From assembly GCF_000003815.2 (NCBI RefSeq), contig NC_049994.1:13501039-13565038 (forward strand): DNA of 64,000 nucleotides, read 5' to 3'. The notes beneath the pieces are model-generated. The model worked only from the letters and a program-made list of their open reading frames with translations, did no database searches and was not told the DNA's origin. Made by a program: the position numbers and the translations under genes. Source of the stretch: Branchiostoma floridae. Lineage: Eukaryota; Chordata; Leptocardii; Amphioxiformes; Branchiostomatidae. Below, piece after piece: positions 1 to 11,834 of this stretch (the first letter of the stretch is position 1; every line of letters starts with the position of its first letter).

Positions 1-528
1 TGTCTGTATTGCAGCAGCGTGGTTCTCATTATAACCCGAAAACGTTGATGTGGTTGAGTCATTTTCTTGGTCATCATCTCGCTCAAATTTTGTATGGCCA
101 GAAACGGCGGAGTCGGGTACTTTAGAGAAATCGTTCCCCAACGTAAGACATAGCATGTAAGGCGGGCATGGCGCCTCGTTCTGTTCTGTAGGACTACCAA
201 GCACTGAGAAACATTTGTTGAGATTTGCCGCATTTGAGGGTAGGTTCTCTTGTCCGTGGAGGCTGGTGCCAATTTGAATGTTCGGGAAGGCAGTAGATTC
301 TGGACCATGTTTCTTCACTTGTACATGGTTTGTATCCAGGGCTTCTATCTCGTGTTCTGTGTCATCAAAAAGCGTGGAAACGCCATGGTCACAAGGAGCA
401 AGAGGAAAGAGTATGTTTGATGCTGAAGTGCCTTCCGGTAGTTTGTAGGAATGGTGTTTCTCGCTATCGCTCAGCACCACGAGTCGGGACCAGTTTCGGT
501 CTTTTTCATTGAGAATTCTCGACGCCAT
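1..528 (-). CDS. Partial unrecognised gene, first coding exon, paralogue of the gene at 6492
   Basis: The minus strand is open without a stop from ATG at 528 to the left edge, 176 codons, so the exon continues outside the window. The start MASRILNEKDRNWSRLVV lines up with MTSRIPRL...KWSRVVVD of the plus-strand gene at 6492. Both then have HSY-x-LP-[E/D]-G-[T/A]-S and an LFD-[D/E]-T segment, so the two are paralogues arranged head to head about 6 kb apart. Both ATGs are preceded by an intron-like acceptor and a six-base leader (TTTTAG|CAAACT here, CACAG|CAAAGA there), so an upstream non-coding exon is likely in each. The visible part has no recognised domain; it is polar and rich in Ser, Thr, Glu and Asp. 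By analogy with its paralogue it may be the cytoplasmic part of a membrane protein, but that part is not in the window. Confidence 0.72.
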   Translation of the reverse strand, partial: MASRILNEKDRNWSRLVVLSDSEKHHSYKLPEGTSASNILFPLAPCDHGVSTLFDDTEHEIEALDTNHVQVKKHGPESTAFPNIQIGTSLHGQENLPSNAANLNKCFSVLGSPTEQNEAPCPPYMLCLTLGNDFSKVPDSAVSGHTKFERDDDQENDSTTSTFSGYNENHAAAIQT

Positions 529-1366
529 AGTTTGCTAAAATGGAATGGGTTTAAAGAATAAACGACAACATCGATGAGCATATGAGCATACCAACCCTCA
601 GTGAAGAGAGGGAAGTATTGTTTAAGAATATTAGAACCAAAAATACACATCCCCCATACTGGTGCACAGAACAATATTTTCCATATGCTGCTACCATGTT
701 CAACTCATATGTCCGCCTACGTAGGTCCATCTATTTATATTTTACTCCAAATGCGAGACAAATCACTCATACGTGGCTGTGCTTTTATCGATAATACTTT
801 GTTGTTGTATGTATGTATGTAGCCTCGTATTTGGTATTGTCTATATAGCTAGTAGTTGTTATTGGTTGCCATACATTGTACATTGTACCTTGTGCGATTG
901 TTGAGCAATAAAGTTCGTTATTATTATTATCATTATCATGTTGCATCAAGAAATGCTGCGTCACCAAAGCGTACGCATATGCATTCTTCAAGACAGATTT
1001 CTGGGAAGATTTGCGAGGTGGCAACATTGCATGAATACTTTCATTACCTTACACCCACGTATGTGCTGAGAAAAAGATTCAAAACATTTCAAAAACATTT
1101 GTCGTGTTACTCCCGTACCTTATCATTGCTACATCTTTACATCTTTCATTCAACACATTTTGGTTGCCTGGACTTAGATTAGTGATTTTAAACAGATTTA
1201 AAAATCTGTGTATTATTTTATGAGACCTGTTCACAACTGGTCCTCCATTTTACATAAAAGTATACATAAACTATTAAAGGTCAGTTTATGTTTATGAAAT
1301 AATTTTCATACGTAGAAACAGTAACTTCAGTTTTAACAAATAAGAAAGTAGATTGTTCAATAAATA

Positions 1367-1990
1367 CAGTCAAACCTGTATTATCGGCCACCTTTGCAGA
1401 GCGACCGCCTGGCCATTGCGGTCACTTTTTGTCGGTCCCTTGAATTTATCCCATTGACCTAAGCATTACGAAATAGCCTATAGCGGCCACCTGTCCAACG
1501 CGGCCACGGCCACATGATTTCCATTCCCATAGATACAGAAACGCTGCCTATTGCGACCACAGGGAGACCGTATGTCACCCTGCGACGAGTTTAAAATCAT
1601 AGTTCGCGAGGATTTTGTGTTCACGACACGGTCATTTGCGCTGTAGCAGAAGGAACGCGTGCCTTGAACGCTAGAGCGCAAGTATTTGTGGGTGAATTTA
1701 CGAACAGCAATATCAATCATTTTGTTGTTGTTGTTGTTGTTGTTGTCTCTCTAACCGCTTCAGTTGGTCGGTATATATTTCGGTAGATTTAAATTTGACT
1801 TTGGCAGGGTCAGTTGAATTTTAAGACGATCGAGACAATATCACTTGGTGAGACAGATGAGTGGGTACTGAAATCATGTGTAACTTATTGCTCGTGGTCA
1901 ATTTACAGCATTTTCTCTATAGTGACCACCTATCTATTGTGGCCACATTTCTCAAGTCCCTTGAGTGGTCGCTATAGACAGGTTTGACTG
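1367..1990. mobile_element. TA-flanked MITE, Tigger/pogo-like ends
   Basis: The ends are inverted: CAGTCAAACCTGTA at 1367-1380 and CAGGTTTGACTG ending at 1990. The base pairs TA flank both sides (1365-1366 and 1991-1992), as expected for Tc1/mariner-superfamily insertion. Motifs of the type CTATAGCGGCCACC recur just inside the ends (about 1478, 1915 and 1965). It encodes no transposase, so it would be non-autonomous. The Tigger/pogo label rests on terminal similarity only. A GTT microsatellite sits inside. Confidence 0.6.
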
Positions 1991-2876
1991 TACACAGACC
2001 ATTGTATAAACACGAAGACAGAGCTCAATGTCTATTTGTTGTGGACATTTTGCGCGTTTTGATAAGAAATATCATTCTTATCTGATTGTCTGCGAATAAT
2101 ATTGCACAACTTGTCTTAGTCCGCACGTGCTGTTCACACCGGACCTCAATGGAATCATAGAATACGTACATGGAAGCAGCTGATTCAAAGAAGTAATTGT
2201 GCAAGCTAACTCAAATGTTGGTAATATTTTCTGCCCACATGAAATAAAAGTACAGACTTACCTGTGTTTTTACTGGTACGGATATGGTCTAGTGACTAGC
2301 AAGCCGACTTGATTTGTGGACCAGAAGGCTGGCGAGTGGGCCACCTGGTGCTTTTACTAGTCTTAGTTCGTTCCTATCTGGACGTTTCTGGTAGAAGTCC
2401 TTTCCAGTTGTCGAAGAAACAATGCGTGTACGCCTCGGTTTGCGACGGTGTTTCCAAACCAGTTAGCAAGCTCAAAAAAGAGTGAAGGGTCGGCTATAAC
2501 ATGTACAGACCTAGTGTATTAAGTCAGATGATGGCAACATAGGATTCTAGAAGGGACAATGGGACTTAGCGGATGGGAACGACAAGCCTGTGAGAGCTGC
2601 AAACCTAGGCCTCTTCCCTGTAATGGCGACGACTGGGCTCGCACTTCGCGTTGAAGTGGAGCTTTAAATCTGATTACTGCTCCTTTTTTTTCCTGTTTAA
2701 TCTTGCTGATCAGTTTTCTTGCCCTGGATTAGTCTACGGTGGTTACGTCACATATGACTGAGAAACAAGTTGGTGCTATGGTTACGTCACGTCTTGTTGC
2801 GAGACGGACTGCCCGAAAATTGGGTTTTACCAATGGTGATATGTTACGTTATTGGTTAAATCTGGTAATGGTTGCT

Positions 2877-3071
2877 TTATACCCCTCTCACATCAGGCGA
2901 AAATCGATCGGACGACGATTCTGCGAGCTCTAAATTACAAGGATGCATGACCCTGATGCCGACGAAAAAACTCTGCCATTTGTTCGTCAGCATCAGGGTC
3001 ATACCTCCTCGTAAGTAAGAGCTCGCAGAAACGTCGTCCGATCGATTTTCGCCTAATGTGAGGGGGTATAA
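2877..3071. repeat. Near-perfect 195-bp palindrome (snap-back MITE)
   Basis: Two arms of roughly 90 bases, starting TTATACCCC...CACAT and ending ATGTGAGGGGGTATAA, are reverse complements at about 90 percent by eye. The core GGCGAAAATCGATCGGACGA is present in both arms and the loop is only a few bases. The element at 27092-27373 has the same inner sequence in diverged form, so this is a dispersed family. No coding capacity. Confidence 0.75.
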
Positions 3072-4638
3072 GGTGATACAAGGCGCCAGTATAGACTTCT
3101 TGGATGTATTTGTTACTATTGTCAAGTCCCACTTTTCTAACTCCAAGTGTTATCTAAGCTTTTACGAATTATGTCCCAGGTAAATTAGACCGGTACGTCT
3201 AGTCTGGAAATGGCTGCCATAACGATAGTGATAAATCCCACATAAGGCTGGTAATCCTTGTCTCGAGCATCAAATGCCAAAGTAACATCTACGAGACATT
3301 TGTTGCTATTAGTAAAAACCTACGTTTCGTATAGTGACGCTTTTTCACGAAAAGCACATTTTATTGTATAACGTGTTGAGTGGCCAGAGGATCAAGATAT
3401 TTGTAACCTGGTCCCTCTTTATGGTGGACTTTTCTTTTTATTACCTCGGGAGGATGGTTCACCTCCAACAGGTATACCGTTCCTGGTTGTATTCGTGTGT
3501 ATATGCCTGTAAATGAAGATCATTTTTAATGGAATTGTACGAAATTCGGTACGTGGGTAGTTTATAGAAGATCAGATGAAATATGGTAATTTATGGCACC
3601 GTAGCGGTATTTTGAGGTACTGCAACATCAAAGACAGACAACCCATCTTGAAAGTAGTGTGGTACACCCATTGTACCAGCTGTTACTTGCCTAATGGTAA
3701 CCTGTGCTGCACAAACTCTCGCTGCTAGACTCTGATAGTAATTCTCCAAGCAGAGGACGTGTTTGGGGGGCCATTTTATTTTTTGTTTATTTATCTTGGA
3801 TATATATACATGTAGGCAATCTTGGAAACGGTATTGGTTTTCAAATCGATTGGGCTGTATCCAATATAAGAGCTAGAGGTTGTATCCCCACAGAATTCCT
3901 GTGTAATTTTGAGCCCGGTCTCATTCGTCATGCGACCACAAACTGTTGGTTCTTGTGATCGCCGCATGCCCGTACGCTCGATGGACGTCCAATGCCGTAT
4001 GCCCGATGTCCTATGTTGCCCTACCGGATCCTTGTTGGCAGCCGGTTCTGTAACTTATAACAGATTGCTGATAGATTCTTTAACGTAGAAATTGTAATTA
4101 AGGCAAAATGGTCTTCAAGAAATCTACATTTTATTTGTTACGTCGATACGACAGCTTATTGCGTCATTACCGAATCTGTCTGTTCGCAAACGATGAATTG
4201 GCAACAATACGCCTGCCAGAGTTACAATCTCTACCACGCATGTAGTAAGTAGACTAATCCCGTTCAAGTACCTTTGTTAAAATGCCACGGGCAGAAATAT
4301 ATAATGAATTGTCTGTACTCTAACATTTTAAGTAATCACAAGTACGTAATGTTATCGCCCACACTTTTACTGCGTATTTATAAATGTTAATCCGTCATAA
4401 TGCGTACTTAGAGTTGCGCACTAACAGTTGGCACATGTAAGTACAAGTTCGCTGATAGTTTTGCCAGCACAAACCTGTGTGAGTCCCGTCCACATGTTTT
4501 GATTATCTATTTATTCATTTATTCATCGGTCTTGCTACCAAGGACATACAGAGAAGAATACCGAGCTAGCTGGCCAACCCAGCCCGTCGGTTTCAGCAGG
4601 TATTAAGATATTCATTCTTTGTAATCGCTTAAATTAAG

Positions 4639-4912
4639 CCGGGTTCACACGTGTCTATATATTCAAGTCCGTATGATGTCCTTATGGAAGTCCACAAGTC
4701 GCTGGAAAAATAGTAGAAATTGGACAAATATAGACACAACATACCAGAGGAGTTAGCTGTCATAGGAGTACTGTTTGCAAGCAGCTCACTTCGCTTACTA
4801 TATTTGTCCAGTTTCTTTAATTTTTTCCGGCGACCTGTGGAGCCCGGTAGATACTCAAACGTCCATACGGACCTAAAACGGACTTGAATATATACGCACG
4901 TGTGAACCCACC
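4639..4912. repeat. MITE with GGGTTCACACGTG inverted ends
   Basis: The left end CCGGGTTCACACGTGTCTAT and the right end (revcomp TGGGTTCACACGTGCGTATA) are inverted. Just inside, TATTCAAGTCCGT and its complement ACGGACTTGAATA recur, as does TTGGACAAATA in both arms. There is no ORF and no clear target duplication, so the superfamily is not assigned. Confidence 0.6.
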
Positions 4913-5500
4913 TTTACATGTCAGGATAAAGAACGCATGTACAGAGAGGGGGAAGCCGGGATTTCATCGATAACACCAACCTTTGGTACAAATCTAAGCT
5001 TAAGGCAGACGCACGTGACCCAGGCGACAGCACCATACTAGCAAGAGAACAGGTAAGAAACACGAGCAATCTGAATGATTTCTAATTCCTAAGCGTATCA
5101 CAATAATATGTAATATTTTGATGTATTACTTAATTGTTCGTTGGGCTAAGTAGTAACCAAAGCATATGTCTAGTATGTAGGAAGTGTCTACACAGTATGG
5201 TATGTGAGTGAGTGACCGCGTGGCTCACATGAAATGTTTAATCTCCTCTTCCTCTCTTATTATTCCTTGCAATAAGATAATTGCATAATCAATGTTTCTG
5301 TTGGGTGTAATGTTTCGGATTGCTCAATTTTCTCTCATATTTCTGTTATGTTATAGAATACCATATATATGAGTTTGCAACACGTTCGACCAACGTGAGA
5401 TTACTTCTCAGACAATCACCAGAATCTTTCTTTTGATTTGGAATATCAATGCTTCTCCCTCCTGTTATGTACGTCCACGTTCTATTACTATTCCACGGTT

Positions 5501-6077
5501 AAAGCCCCCTTCACACGAGAGCACGAATGAGCCGGAATGCCGTCGGAATAAAAATTCTTTTCTATTCGTGGCAATTCTTGGCAATTCGTACTGTATTCTA
5601 AACATTCTTACTGCATTCCAGATATTCGTCTCCGTTCTTCTGGCTGGCTCGAATGGTTTTGACATGTCAAAAACTGTCAAGGTGCATAATTTCGAAGTGG
5701 AGATTCTAAGTGTATTCTAACTATTCTAACTGCAGTCTGACCGCATTCTGCGGCATTCCAACATTATTCGAAACATTCTTATCTCATTCGATGGAGAACT
5801 GAAACGGCAAGTCATCTCGAATCCTGCCAGAATGCGGCCAAAAGAATATCTCGAATGCAGTGACAATGTCTAGAATACACTACGAATTCACAGGAATAGA
5901 AAGGCATTTTCATTCTGACGGCATTCTGGCTCATTCCTTCTCGTGTGAAGAGGATTTAAGGCCCATTTGGAATACCCACTCGGAATGGCACCGAATGTGG
6001 CACGAATTTTGCAAATACTTCATTCCGGCTGGTTCTGCTTGATTCCTGCTGATTCGATTTCAGTGTGAAGGCCCTAT
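5501..6077. repeat. MITE-like inverted repeat rich in GGCATTC/GAATGCC
   Basis: The left arm contains TTCACACGAGAGCACGAATG followed by GAATGCCGTC. The right arm has its complement, GACGGCATTCTGGCTCATTC then TCTCGTGTGAAG ending at 5950. An outer pair (AAAGCCCCCTTCACAC at 5501 and CAGTGTGAAGGCCCT ending near 6075) suggests nested or extended termini. Many CATTCT/GAATG steps fill the middle. Non-coding; family unknown. Confidence 0.55.
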
Positions 6078-6491
6078 AAGCTGCTACGAAATAGTATGCG
6101 GATTATTGTTTGTTTGTTTATTTTGCACATAACAAAAGAATAACAGAAAGAATACAAAAGTAAATAAAAGTGCCGTAGGAGGAGAGAAGTCTGCATGGCT
6201 TGTACCGCTGAGCCCTCTTCCACTTAACTAAACTACTAGTACTAATCTAAATACAAAGCATAAGATAAATTGAAAATAGTACCAATAGAGAATAGAGAAA
6301 TGTCAACAGTTGATCGGTAAAGTAAATGACGGAGCAAATTTGTGAACGATAGATTATTATAATTAAGGCTAACTATAAAAAAGACAATATCATATCTATG
6401 ATATTGCAACTGAGACTTCCATTGAAGCAGCACAACAATTGGTATCTCGCTCTTAGGCCTTTTTCTCATTTTTATTGAAACACAGCAAAGA

Positions 6492-9400
6492 ATGACTTCG
6501 AGAATCCCACGACTCTCCTTCGGAACGTCCCGAAAAAGGTCGAAGTGGTCACGAGTCGTGGTAGACCATATCGAGAACGGCCATTCCTACCAACTACCGG
6601 ATGGCGCTTCAGAACCGACCGTGCAGTTTTTGTCCGTTCCTCATGGGCAAGACTTTCCCAAACTATTTGATGAAACACACGCAACGAATGCCCAAAACGC
6701 AACGGACATCCAAGTCCAAGTTCAAAGACCAGATGCTATGGTCGAGTACTATGCCGTAGCCTACCTGAATCCGAAGGCTGTGACCACTGATACCAACAGG
6801 CACGAGAACACGCCATCAAATGTCTTAAACCCCATGGCTGTCTCTAAGAACACGCAGCCAAGCCGCAGTGGTTATAGCTATTCTCGTGGTGGTTCAGAAG
6901 TAGAGGTCGAGGTCCATCGTCCGCCGATCAAACAGACTCCGTCAGAAGAGGCTCACGTTGCCAAACACCAGGAAGATCATGATGCAGTCACACCACGATT
7001 TTCGCCAGCCAGCAATAGATGCGCCGCGGTGATGTCCGACCAGAACATACCGCAATGTCCCGTCAGCTCGGGGCGCAAGCGAGGGGATGAGAAAGAGATA
7101 TGGCACCCGCGCTCATGCCCGGAAGAGGACATCTCAAAACTTTGCTCCTCGAGCGAAAACGATGATGATACAACATCAGGAACCTCACTGGCAGCCTTCA
7201 GAACAAATTTTGAAAAGTTAGGGGCCACTGATGAGAATAATACTGAGGATATTTACCAGCGAGACGTTTTCAGTCTGAAAAAAGACAGCTTTTCGAAAAG
7301 ACACGAATTCTCTAGCCCAGAAAACGGCATAACCGCACCAGACTTTGCCTCAACTGGCTCAGGCATTAGCGATAAAACAAAGCCACCTGACTTCTTTCAG
7401 AATACGGATTCCAGACCTGGCATTTTGCGGCCTGGCGCTAAGCAAAGCAAGAAGAGGCAAAACGTTCGCTTCTGCTTAGACGAGAGTAACATCTGCAAAC
7501 AAGTGGAGTTTGAACAAGCAAACAGGCAAGAAGATAAAGTATCGACATCAGATGTCTCACCAGATACCATTCTTGGCAGTCATACTCGGCATTCGCGCCT
7601 CCGCACAAATACAGCCACCCGTTTCCATGGTAACTTAGGGATAGCCTCTACGTCATCCACTTCACATGACGCCACGTCAGATGAATCTGAGATGACGTCA
7701 CCGAAGCAGCTTGCAATTGCCGTCGAAGAAGACCCCTCAAGCACCCCTGCCGACCGAGCACGTTTCTCTGCACTGCCCATGCCCAGCGCTGAAGCTATCT
7801 CGGCCAGTCTTCGGGCCAACCCCATGTACTCAACTTCTAGGCCTCGCGAAACACAAGCTGCCCCTTCTAAAGGTATGATAAGAGGTTGCTAATTTTGTGC
7901 ATTTCACTTTACCAAGATGTATGGTATAAAATTGATAAACATTTTCGAAAGCAATAATTTCTAATCATGCGGCAACATCAAAGCTGTGTCTGTGTTGAAG
8001 CAATGGCAAATATGAATACTTGGTGGTGAGAGATTAACATTTTGTACATACATTTTCCAACAATTGTAGAGAATCTCTTGTTGAAGAAAAAGCACTGAGA
8101 TATGTACTGTAAATGTATTTAAGTTCGCGGGGATTTAATTTCGCGGTATCACCATGCACTGTAGTCTCTTACTGCCATGGAAAAATGTTCGCGGTGGTCT
8201 TAAGTTCGTGGCGAAGCGGCCAACGCAAAAACCGCGAACATCAAACCACCGCGAATTGGCATTTGCAGTATTTGGAACACATCTTTTGCCCTGTAAGTAT
8301 ATGATTTCATGGCGACTTGCACTCCTTTCAGTCTCCAGAAACAAGGGGAAGGCAAACTTCTCTAGATGTTTCCTTCAACGTCGGTGGACCATTACTACAG
8401 GTCTCGCAGTGGCTATATGTGTTGGCATACTTCTGGTGACGATTCCAACAGTGGTACATTTCCTCGGGATGGGGGCAAGTTCGACCACCGCCACCGGCGT
8501 CGAAGACGAAGCTACAAACGCGCCAACGTTAGCGTTCACGGCGTCATTTACGCCAAACGACGTCATTCCTTCAACATCCGCTCGTAGACTGACCTCTCTC
8601 TGGTACTCCTACGTGAAATCCACGCACCCGAGGGATGAAGAAACGACAAAGGTTGACCTTGTCGGGTCTGATCCAGCCTCCAAGACAACAGTTCCAGGTA
8701 AACCTAACGGTTCCAGGGATGAAGAAACGACAAAAACTGACCGGCTTGTCTGGTCCGATCCAGCCTCCGTGACAACAATTCCAGGCAAACCTCTGACATC
8801 CCCTACACGCGAACAAAGCAGTACTGGTATGATGTAGGATCTTTGATTTAATGTATATAGGATGGAATGTCTATTTGCAAGTTTAAATACAATGCAAAAA
8901 CATAGGTAACACCAATGTAGGCCAGTATAAATGGTGCAAAGAAAGACCTATGCCTGAATCATAAAAAAAAAGTATAATCCACAGCTGTTGTACAATGTAC
9001 GTAAATATTATTATTATGAATGGTAGCTAGGAAGAATAGAAACGACTTCAGACAACCATTTATTTTAGAAATAGTTGATGAGAAAACTACATTGTACCTT
9101 ATTACTAATATTAGTACATCAGAACTATAGTGGTAAATGATGAGAATTTCACAATTTACTTATATCCTGCTTTTAGAAACTACAAAATCCACATTTTGAA
9201 ATTTCAAAGGGCCCGAAAACTACATGAACAATGTCAAGTTTTCCATAAGCACGGCGTATGACCTGTCTGTGCTTCCACCCTTCTGCAGATGACAACAGAG
9301 ATGCCCGCGTTCACGATAACCCATTGACATTGTCCAATCAGAAATGCAGCCAGGGATCGTCCAACAGTTGTGATGAGTGGCGGGAAGTTTCTTACGTATA

Positions 9401-10126
9401 CGACGAAGAACGGTACTCTAAATGTCGGTAAGTAGGGTTTGATTAAGAAATTCAAAACGGAACACGTGAATTCTAACCCAAACATCGATGGTTTGAGTCG
9501 CTCTGTGATGGTGTATTTCCAATCTCTCACTCACTTGCTATGGAAAAATAAAATTATTGTCAACTATTAACAGTATTCTGGTCTTCAGGTCTACCCGTTT
9601 TTGCTTAACCGGGGTTAAAGGTGATCGGAAGTCGGTATCGGATCCCGTTCAATGAAGAATGATGGGCTGAAAAACAATTAATTAACAACAATACATGTAC
9701 TAATGCCAGGATAGGAAAAACCCGTCCACTATTAGTAACGCTTAACGCCAGTTTACCTTGATCAGTGGGGTAGCCTAGATTCGTCGATTAAAATGGGTAT
9801 TTAGAGATTGGGTTGTGCATGAGTTTCAAATGTCAACATTTTCAAAATATTGCAATGTGAAACTTCCTTCCATCGACTAAACGATCCCCAAATACCCGGT
9901 TTTTATATACAACAGATATAGGTTACCCTACGGACAAAGGTGAACGAACGTTACATCTATTACCGTCACTAATCTTCTGTTCCCTTGTTCCTTCAGCAAG
10001 CAGTATGCTGATGAGTCATCCCACAGAAAAGGGCGGTTGTGTGTGAAGTATGTCCATGCCTACTCACGGGGCCGAGCTTACTGGAACCGTGTCGGATGCT
10101 GTGGACAATTTCGCAGTTTTCCTTGA
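6492..10126 (+). CDS. Unrecognised single-pass (type II-like) membrane protein, 4 coding exons
   Basis: I do not recognise this protein. Exons that keep frame are 6492-7872, 8332-8826, 9289-9428 and 10001-10126 (phases 1, 1, 0), about 713 residues. Exon 1 (about 460 residues) is polar, low-complexity and without a signal peptide. Exon 2 holds one hydrophobic helix, about residues 480-506 (core TGLAVAICVGILLV), preceded by Lys and Arg (FLQRRW), which suggests cytoplasmic N-terminus and outside C-terminus. After it come a Ser/Thr/Pro-rich stalk and two imperfect 28-residue repeats starting RDEETTK and ending PGKP. Exons 3 and 4 encode a small Cys-containing tail ending in GCCGQFRSFP. The last acceptor is ambiguous: CAG|CAAG shifts frame into an early stop, while the acceptors 5 or 8 bases further on stay open. 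The ATG context matches its minus-strand paralogue at 528. Confidence 0.62.
8105..8270. mobile_element. MITE of the TACTGTAAATG/TTCGCGG family
   Basis: It begins TACTGTAAATGTATTTAAG and ends with the complement GCATTTGCAGTA. The interior has repeated TTCGCGG and CCGCGAA blocks that pair with each other. It lies in intron 1 of the membrane-protein gene. The same family occurs, split by an insertion, at 38667-39269. An ORF that appears to extend exon 2 upstream only reads through this repeat. Confidence 0.65.
9735..9954. repeat. Dispersed ~220-bp inverted-end element, copy 1
   Basis: Related in full length to 38138-38358 and 40805-41021. Shared blocks are a GTAAC end, GGTAGCCTAGATTCG, TTCAAATGTCAACATTTTCA, ATATTGCAATGT, GATCCCCAAATACCC and the closing ACAAAGGTGAACGAACGTTAC. 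The ends are mutually inverted. It sits in intron 3 of the membrane-protein gene. No coding potential; probably a MITE. Confidence 0.65.
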
Positions 10127-10733
10127 TATATTTTAGTCCACGGGCCAGGACCGTTTTTCTTACCACCGAAACGGACAACCATGGATTTAAAAAAAAAAAA
10201 ATCTGCAATAACCAAAGTTTGTTTTGATGTATGATAGCAAGTCTGTGTTAGCAGCTTTCATGACCAGCTTTAGTGACCAAATGACGCCATTCGAATGAAT
10301 ATCGATTTTCGGGACTAGGACAAAACATCAAATATCAATTTTTAGCAAAAACAGGCAAAACATACTTTGGGAATCACAAAGTAATCGATTATCTGTCGAT
10401 ATTCAGTATTTTAAGGGTTATTAGCCTTAAAAACCCGATTTAGTGATTGTGTTGGAACCTTTTAAGGCACGTAACGCAAACGTTCGGAAGTATCTGATGG
10501 AATTCCACGTTCAGTCGCCGGTCGACGTGAACTTTGATGTCCGAGGTTTGATGTCCATAGATTTCTTTTGTCAGTTTTCAGTATTGATGTTACTGCTATA
10601 TGCTGGCGTTTAGAAACAACTCTGAAGTAAACGCTGTGAATCTGGCTTGAGATTTCGGCTTGTTTACGTCTTTTCAGCTCGATACCCAAGTAACGTGACA
10701 TGCAACGTTATGTAGAAATAACTTGCAGTTCGA
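10127..10733. other. Downstream flank, no gene seen
   Basis: This follows the stop at 10124-10126 and should include the 3' untranslated region. An A-tract lies at about 10188-10201. No canonical AATAAA was found close to the stop and no further exon was recognised. Confidence 0.4.
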
Positions 10734-10788
10734 TCACTCACTCACTCACTCACTCAAACACACACACACACACTCAATCACAGACTCA

Positions 10789-10824
<36 letters not shown>

Positions 10825-10935
10825 CACTCACTCAATCACAGACACACACGCTCACTCACTCACTCACTCACTCACTCACAGACACGCTCACTCACAGACA
10901 CGCTCATTCACTCACTCACTCACTCAATCAATCAA
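10734..10935. repeat. CACT/CA microsatellite block
   Basis: Alternating (CACT)n and (CA)n tracts with occasional CAGA and CAAT interruptions. ORFs reading HTHTHS or SLTHSL here are produced by the repeat. Confidence 0.95.
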
Positions 10936-11069
10936 ATTGCCAATTCTTGAACATAGATGTCAATGTGAGCCTAATAAATTTTCATATAATCACACGTTAA
11001 TTAAACATCCTCACACCGAAAACAACGATTTGTCCCTGACAGAAATGGTTTATCCCTCCACATGACACA

Positions 11070-11114
11070 CCTCATCACGTGACCTAGCCGCCATCTTGCC
11101 GGAATCAGGTGGAT
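11070..11114 (+). promoter_or_regulatory. TBC1D5: Candidate TBC1D5 promoter and non-coding first exon
   Basis: ATCACGTGACC at 11074-11084 contains TCACGTGA, the core of the CLEAR/E-box bound by TFEB/TFE3-type factors. Just downstream GCCGCCATCTTG at 11087-11098 is a YY1-type site common near transcription starts. A consensus donor follows (GGAT|GTAAGT, exon end 11114). This would make a short untranslated exon spliced toward the ATG at 12739. The assignment to TBC1D5 is inferred from position and strand. Confidence 0.5.
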
Positions 11115-11738
11115 GTAAGTAAAAACTTCTTCCGCTTGCACTGTAAGGTTTTCCCTACGATCCGTGCGTTTAATATGCATTCGGCTAAGATTTCTCTGTT
11201 TCTTTTTTGATGTAGAATATATATGTTCCAGATTTGATGTAGATTCGTAGGAACGTTCATAATGCAATCGCCGGTCCATCAGTAAAGATGGGGGAGGGGG
11301 GCACATATCATAACATCACATGATCTTTTGCTCTTTAGCAAATTGTGAACGCTAAAGATCAGTAGATTACAAAGAAACGGTCAAATTGATTACGTCCTCA
11401 GTAGACTGCGTTAGGTAATAGACTGAAATATGTAACATTGCTGTATGTAAGTTATGCTTCATCAAGTTTACTTGGCCATTTAAACCAGCTGACTGACCTA
11501 GTTAACTTTGACTCTAGGCTGTTAAAGTTTTACATGATGTTACGTCAGTTACTAAAACGCAAAGCAACCTACATAATTTGCTTTGATAGACTACATTGTA
11601 GTTTGTACAGCAATTCACCCCTAGATCACTGCTGCTGTGCAACCCTTGGATTCCAGGCAGGCACTCATGAGTCATGCACAGACAAAAAAAGTAATGGTGA
11701 AGACATATTCATCTGTGTGCACATTGGGAATATGTAAA

Positions 11739-11790
11739 AGTACACAGACACACTATACACACACACATACATACACTGACACACACATAC

Positions 11791-11834
<44 letters not shown>

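Larger units (their letters stand above)
529..6491. other. Intergenic space between divergent paralogues, mostly repeat relics
   Basis: No gene could be supported here. Short ORFs have no conserved composition and several lie inside inverted-repeat elements. The spacer should contain the promoters and 5' exons of both flanking paralogues, but no convincing core promoter was seen. Four snap-back elements, listed separately, take up much of it. Short TTG and TTA microsatellites occur near 1722-1746 and 918-936. Confidence 0.6.

Noticed and set aside
8154-8331. Upstream part of the ORF that contains the membrane helix
   Set aside because: The first about 60 codons lie in a TTCGCGG MITE and intron. 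A pyrimidine-rich acceptor at 8331 matches the phase of exon 1, so coding starts at 8332.
9289-10126. Cysteine tail of the membrane protein as an IL-17, Spatzle or neurotrophin cystine knot
   Set aside because: A few spacings (a paired CC near the end, an ERY segment) are suggestive, but the number and spacing of cysteines do not fit any of these well enough to name.
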